From contig NZ_JACHCP010000003.1 of NCBI RefSeq assembly GCF_014207185.1, forward strand, positions 434,001 through 498,000: a stretch of 64,000 bases of DNA, read 5' to 3'. Of this stretch, positions 59,785-64,000 are shown piece by piece (the first letter of the stretch is position 1; every line of letters starts with the position of its first letter). A program made the position numbers and the translations under genes. The notes under the pieces are model-generated. The model was not told the DNA's origin. It did not search any database and saw only the letters and a list, made by a program, of their open reading frames with translations. The DNA is from Rhodanobacter sp. A1T4. Lineage in GTDB: Bacteria; Pseudomonadota; Gammaproteobacteria; Xanthomonadales; Rhodanobacteraceae.

Positions 59785-61538
59785 GCGGCCACTCGTGCCG
59801 CGCCGCGTCGGCGGATCGGATTGGGCAGGTCGGTGTAGTCGGCATCGCGGTCGGCACGCTGGAACAAGCGCGTGCGCAGGTTGTTTTTGCTCGGCAGGGT
59901 TTCCCCGTTGAGAAGTCCGCGCAATAGTGGTTGCTCGCCGTGAACACGCTGCCAGTCTTCGGCGATTCGCGCCACGCACTGCCATAGCCGTGCTTCCAAA
60001 ATCTCGTCGCCATCGGCGAGATGGAACATCGCCTCGGCGAGGTTGTTTACAAGGGCACAGTAGCTGATGCGCTTCCAGCCAAGCGCACGTGGATAGTGTA
60101 CGGACTCGCGCGCATGCGCGGACAGCTGCGTGAGTCGGTTAGCCGGCCACTGCTCGGCAACCAGTTTGGTGCCTTCCAGATCACGTATCCAGACTCTTGT
60201 CGGAAGGCCACGATCGAAGCCGATCAAGGTGTTCTGCAGATGGGGTTCCAGCACCGTACCGTGTTTGAAGAAAGCGAGCCAGACGCCGTCCAGCAACAAC
60301 CGCGCATAGGCTTCGAACCAGTTCTCGACGACGTGCGCATAGCTGCCAAGGCTTTGCGCCTGACGCTGCAGCAGGCGGCGACAAATGCTGTCGCCGTTGC
60401 GATCACGAGCGAACAATGAGCCGGCCATCTGCGGCCGGTAGCGCTCGCGCAGCAGTGCGGGAAAATTGTCGCGGTAAAGGATACCGAAGCTCTCGCCAAG
60501 CTCTCGCTCCGCTTCCGGACTATCACCGAAGGCGCTGAAATCCAGCGTCGTGGCGGCCGGCTCGGGCAGCACGTCGAAACCTGGCACGCGGTGGCGTACG
60601 TCTTCCCATACCGGCGCCAACAGCGAGGTCAACGCCACTGCACTCTCCAGTTCGTACCAAGCGTTCTTGCGTACGCAGTTGGTCAGCCGCACGTGGATGG
60701 AAAGCTTGAGAAAGTAATCCAGCTGCGGGTGATACAGCGTACGCACCGACGAGGTCGGCCACATGGCGGTGCCGCGTGGCCCCAAGGGTTCGATCCAACC
60801 AACTGCACGGGCTTTGCGGAACAGGGGATTTTCCAATACACGGGTTGCCTCCCACGGGTGGCATGGGTAGCAATGTTCATCGCCTGCCAGTTGGCTCAGG
60901 CTGGCACGCACGTCGGTGCCGCGTTGATGCAGCAGGCGTGGATCGATGCGAAACCAGAACAGCGAAAACAAAGTGCGCGCTTCCGGCGAACAAGCCAACA
61001 CTTGTTCGATATCGACACCTTCGCGGCTTTTGGGGGTGGGATGTAATGCATGCCCCCACGGCATGCCTTGCTCGGCATCGAGCAGCACATCGCCGGTTTC
61101 CTGAGTTTGTGCGGCGTGTTTCAGCAGGCGACGGGTAATCTCCACGCTGTTCGTGCTCTGCGCCAGCAGCGCGTGGTTGAAGCCGCATTCGGGTGCCAGC
61201 CGGTCGAGCAGAAAATGCACCAGCGCTGTCGCATCGGCGCAACGCCAGGGTTCACCCGGCACTTTGAGATATGGCGCGCCCAGATATTCGGCGCGGCCGA
61301 GTCGGCTTATCCGTGTTGCCTGCACGAGCAACCGGTAGCCGGGTTGAGCAAAACGGATCGCGATCAGCCGGCCGACATCGCGTCTGAGGCTCATCGGACG
61401 GTCGTTGCCGCGATAGTCCAGTTCCGCTTCATTGCGTGGCAACGCAAACTCGCGCAGATAACAATTCAACCAGCAGGCAATCGCCTGCGCTTGGGCCTGG
61501 CCGTCGTACCACTGTTCAAGCATCGCCTGCTGCAACAT
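59781..61538 (-). CDS. pvsD: NIS siderophore synthetase (IucA/IucC family, PvsD-like)
   Basis: A 585-aa NRPS-independent siderophore synthetase. The ATP-binding motif GHALHPTPKSREG lies near residue 165, followed by the family's long beta-rich thumb and a C-terminal ferric-reductase-like region with a late palm helix. NIS enzymes condense carboxylic acids (citrate or alpha-ketoglutarate) with amines or alcohols using ATP. Overlap of 23 bp with the MFS gene and ATGA coupling to the decarboxylase place it in the operon as the second synthetase. The start may also be ATG 61523; neither has a strong ribosome site. Confidence 0.85.
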   Translation of the reverse strand: MLQQAMLEQWYDGQAQAQAIACWLNCYLREFALPRNEAELDYRGNDRPMSLRRDVGRLIAIRFAQPGYRLLVQATRISRLGRAEYLGAPYLKVPGEPWRCADATALVHFLLDRLAPECGFNHALLAQSTNSVEITRRLLKHAAQTQETGDVLLDAEQGMPWGHALHPTPKSREGVDIEQVLACSPEARTLFSLFWFRIDPRLLHQRGTDVRASLSQLAGDEHCYPCHPWEATRVLENPLFRKARAVGWIEPLGPRGTAMWPTSSVRTLYHPQLDYFLKLSIHVRLTNCVRKNAWYELESAVALTSLLAPVWEDVRHRVPGFDVLPEPAATTLDFSAFGDSPEAERELGESFGILYRDNFPALLRERYRPQMAGSLFARDRNGDSICRRLLQRQAQSLGSYAHVVENWFEAYARLLLDGVWLAFFKHGTVLEPHLQNTLIGFDRGLPTRVWIRDLEGTKLVAEQWPANRLTQLSAHARESVHYPRALGWKRISYCALVNNLAEAMFHLADGDEILEARLWQCVARIAEDWQRVHGEQPLLRGLLNGETLPSKNNLRTRLFQRADRDADYTDLPNPIRRRGAARVAA

Positions 61539-62694
61539 AGGGCTGTCTCTGTTTGCCGGAATAGAAAACCAGGGTGGCAGCGGTCAACGCGATGGCGCCA
61601 GCCAAAGCAGCCGCGAAGAAGGGCATAGCCAGTCCGTAACGATGAACCAGTGCGCCGGCGACAATGCCGCCCAGCGCACCGGCCCATTTGCCGCAAGAGT
61701 CGAACAGGCCGAACAGACGACCGGCCGGTGCATTTGCCGCGCAGTGGCTGAGCGCACGATTCAAGCCGCAGATTGCCAGGGTCATACCCACACCATAAAA
61801 CACCCGTACGGGGGCCAGCAGAGCGGTATGCGTCAACATGGCCTGCATCAGGCTGGTGCAAGCGAGCAAGCCCAGCCCAAGCAGTAGCAGCCGTTGCGGC
61901 ATCAATGAGTTGGAACGCTGCCACGGCAGAATCAGCAAGTAGACCAAGTGGGGGAGGCTGTAAATCAGGCCGGCCATGCTGTCGCTGGTAATCCCCAGGT
62001 TTCTGCAATACAGGATGAAGTAGGGAAAGGTGACGACGACCGCGAAGTAATAGAGAAACTGCACCGTCAGCAGCCCCCACAGTTCGCGATGGATGCTGTT
62101 CGCGGATTGCGCCATGGACCTGCCAGGCGAATGCTGCGTGTGGGTTTCCACTGTATCGGGCGGAAGCCTGGAGGTGATCACTAGCCCCAGCAGCGGCAGC
62201 AGCGATAAATATCCATACAGGCTTTGCGCTAGGCCGCGGTCAATCGCCACGCCGAGCAGGATCGGCGCAGTCAACATCGCCAGGCGTGCAGAGAATTGGG
62301 TCCAGTCCAGTGCCCTGGCTAATGCGGGTCCTTTCGATTGCGTGGAGAGATACGCATTGGCCGCGGCGAGTGAACCGCCACAGCTGCCCTGGATGATCAA
62401 GGCGACGACAAATACCATCAGGTTCGGTGCACAGCCTGCGAGCATAAAGCCGAATGCCAGCCCCACTTGGGCGCGCATCAACGACAGCTTGCGCCCGTAT
62501 CGGTCGGCCAGCCGGCCCCAGCCGGTGGCGGTGAGGGCGGTGCAGATGGTCGGCAACACATACAGTGTTCCAGCCAGCCAGTCAGGTGTGCCTGGTGCCA
62601 GTTGCGCCAATACGCTGGGCATGAAAACAGGCATGCCCAGCGCGGTGAACGCGGCCAGATAGTGGGCTGTGAGGACAGCGCCAAGTACGCGCAT
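61516..62694 (-). CDS. pvsC: MFS siderophore exporter (PvsC-like)
   Basis: A 392-aa protein with about twelve hydrophobic segments. The MFS loop 2-3 motif is visible as GRLADRYGRKLSLMRAQVGL, and the domain linker has GRSMAQSANS. Lying between the two synthetase genes and coupled to both (ATGA upstream, 23-bp overlap downstream), it very likely exports the finished siderophore, as PvsC does for vibrioferrin. Confidence 0.87.
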   Translation of the reverse strand: MRVLGAVLTAHYLAAFTALGMPVFMPSVLAQLAPGTPDWLAGTLYVLPTICTALTATGWGRLADRYGRKLSLMRAQVGLAFGFMLAGCAPNLMVFVVALIIQGSCGGSLAAANAYLSTQSKGPALARALDWTQFSARLAMLTAPILLGVAIDRGLAQSLYGYLSLLPLLGLVITSRLPPDTVETHTQHSPGRSMAQSANSIHRELWGLLTVQFLYYFAVVVTFPYFILYCRNLGITSDSMAGLIYSLPHLVYLLILPWQRSNSLMPQRLLLLGLGLLACTSLMQAMLTHTALLAPVRVFYGVGMTLAICGLNRALSHCAANAPAGRLFGLFDSCGKWAGALGGIVAGALVHRYGLAMPFFAAALAGAIALTAATLVFYSGKQRQPYVAAGDA

Positions 62695-64000
62695 CAGCCA
62701 AAGTCTCCGGCGTGTTGAGCGAGGTTGCTGTGTGCAATCGTTGTGTGCGTACCCTCAGGTGCCAACATGAAGTTGGGTGCACTCGTGCCATAAAATTTCT
62801 GGATGTCGGTGGCGCCCGTGGTCTGCTTGCTGAGCAGGCTGCCTGCACTCAACAGATACTTCACTGGCAATTTCGGCGCACTGAGCAGCGTGTGTGCCGG
62901 GCCGGTATCCACGCCTTGCTGTTGCAGATTCTGCAATGTCTGGGTCAAGCTCTGACGCAGTGCGTCGTACATCGTGCCGCGCAAGGGTTCGTCGTCGGCA
63001 GCCAGACCTTCCAGCACCGCGAGTAGATTCAGTTGCAGGGTGATCGTGCAGAACATCTGCCCGAGTGCGGTTTCTTCCTGCACCAGGATGCGTTCGTTGT
63101 GCAGCGGACCGAAGCCATCCAGATCAGGCAGCTGGGTTCGCAGGCGCGGAGCCCATACGCGACCGGCATCGTTGTCCTTCATCAGCAGGCGTAATGGCGA
63201 GCCAGTGCGGTAGATCAAAACGGCGTTTTGCTGGTTGGCTTCCAGTGCGATGCCATAGACCAGCCACAGGCGCAAATGTATGTTGCACAGAAGATCGAGG
63301 TATTCGCGCCACCAGGCGAGTGTGTCGCCATCGTGATAGCGATCGACCAGATGCGCGGCCAATGCTCGTCCATCGGGCATCGTTCCACATAGTGCAGCTA
63401 CTGGTATCAAGCAGTCTTGCTCGATCGAGGTTGGATAGACGCGCACAAGGTAGGACAGGTGCTTGCTATCGGCAGCGTGTCCATAATGGCTTTCGTCGAC
63501 ATGCAGATAGCGATCGCGTAAATGGACATCGCGGCTGCCGATGTCGGTGAGCACACGTTGAAACCAGAGTCCGTCGTACAGCGACGAGGGTTTCATCATG
63601 CGCAGGCTCAATGCGCCCAGCGTATACATCAATAGCGGTAGCTTCAGATGATGGCGCGGGTGCTCGATCGGGATTACCGTGCGTACCGACAGCGTAGGGC
63701 GCACGCGCAGGTAGGTTTTGGGTGAGCACAAACTACCCGCAGGCAATGCCAGTTCGTGTAGGCGTGACCATGTCATTGGATGTACCGGCCATGCGACGTG
63801 TGTGTCGTCCAGCGATGGATCGAGGCCCAGGTCGTCCATCCGCGGCCAGAATGCCGGCGCGTATGTAGAGACAGTGATTTGCTCGCGTGGAACGGCCAGC
63901 CAGTGCAACTCGAACGAGGGATTGAATTCGGGGGCGTAGGCGCGCATGGCCGTTTCGTCAAGACCGGTCTTGGCGCGGGCGGTAGGGTAGAACGGATGGT
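62694..64000 (-). CDS. pvsB: NIS siderophore synthetase (IucA/IucC family, PvsB-like), 5' truncated
   Basis: The frame is open to the window's right edge, so at least 435 residues are visible and the N-terminus is missing. Just inside the edge it reads HPFYPTARAKTGL, the NIS H-P-x-H/Y-P-x-x-K ATP-binding motif, before an in-frame ATG at 63947 that is therefore internal. Further family blocks are the IEHPRHHLKLPLLMYTLGAL region and GIALEANQQNAVLIYRTG. It begins the visible part of the operon; a pvsA-like ATP-grasp ligase gene and the iron-responsive promoter would be expected to the right of the window. Confidence 0.85.
   Translation of the reverse strand, partial: HPFYPTARAKTGLDETAMRAYAPEFNPSFELHWLAVPREQITVSTYAPAFWPRMDDLGLDPSLDDTHVAWPVHPMTWSRLHELALPAGSLCSPKTYLRVRPTLSVRTVIPIEHPRHHLKLPLLMYTLGALSLRMMKPSSLYDGLWFQRVLTDIGSRDVHLRDRYLHVDESHYGHAADSKHLSYLVRVYPTSIEQDCLIPVAALCGTMPDGRALAAHLVDRYHDGDTLAWWREYLDLLCNIHLRLWLVYGIALEANQQNAVLIYRTGSPLRLLMKDNDAGRVWAPRLRTQLPDLDGFGPLHNERILVQEETALGQMFCTITLQLNLLAVLEGLAADDEPLRGTMYDALRQSLTQTLQNLQQQGVDTGPAHTLLSAPKLPVKYLLSAGSLLSKQTTGATDIQKFYGTSAPNFMLAPEGTHTTIAHSNLAQHAGDFG

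Noticed and set aside
63947..63949. ATG as start of the first NIS synthetase gene
   Set aside because: The frame stays open upstream to the edge and encodes the HPxYP ATP-binding motif before this ATG, so the gene continues beyond the window.

Overview
The window is GC-rich DNA with tightly packed, often ATGA-overlapping genes from a gammaproteobacterium. The mix of genes (a FUSC/DUF1656/HlyD/NodT efflux cassette, a vibrioferrin/xanthoferrin-type siderophore operon, a type VI secretion system and a YadA-like adhesin) suggests Xanthomonadales, perhaps Rhodanobacteraceae such as Dyella or Luteibacter. This placement is an inference from gene content; the window contains no rRNA or other marker.

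Layout. 1-9.0 kb: the edge of a GNAT gene, a DUF5666-like exported protein, an FdhF/YdeP molybdopterin oxidoreductase, and a MarR-controlled AaeXAB-type efflux operon with a well-formed promoter/operator. 9-20.4 kb: a set of unlinked genes (AI-2E transporter with a long C-terminal extension, LysR with a divergent exported alpha/beta hydrolase, FAD/NAD(P)-binding protein, a histidine-rich small protein preceded by a strong hairpin, a double retropepsin-like/PDZ protease with an AraC regulator, MAPEG, DUF6150, SPOR).

20.6-48.1 kb is a type VI secretion island. A sigma-54 activator without a sensor domain (GAFTDA instead of GAFTGA) and a 78-aa gene precede a long run of co-directional genes: tssB-tssC fused in one polypeptide, hcp, tssE, tssF, tssG, vgrG, DUF2169-pentapeptide, pentapeptide, DUF3540, DUF4150 (PAAR-like), tssJ, tssK, tssL, tssM, tssA, then a methyltransferase-like/GNAT fusion protein. 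Two candidate effectors follow: a deaminase-like protein (HSE plus CxxC) and a protein whose motifs match the ADP-ribosyl cyclase/CD38 family. No clpV/tssH gene and no recognisable immunity genes are present. The combination of a fused sheath subunit, absent ClpV and a CD38-like NADase effector is the most unusual content of the window.

48.3-58.4 kb: TetR and AraC regulators, intergenic DNA with a perfect 17-bp inverted repeat, and a surface-adhesin locus (1539-aa trimeric autotransporter, TpgA-like SmpA/OmpA lipoprotein, DUF4019 protein, glycosyltransferase-like protein) followed by a decayed IS3 transposase. 58.6-64 kb (minus strand): four translationally coupled genes in the order NIS synthetase (cut by the window end), MFS exporter, NIS synthetase, PLP decarboxylase, the order of pvsB-C-D-E for vibrioferrin/xanthoferrin-type siderophores.
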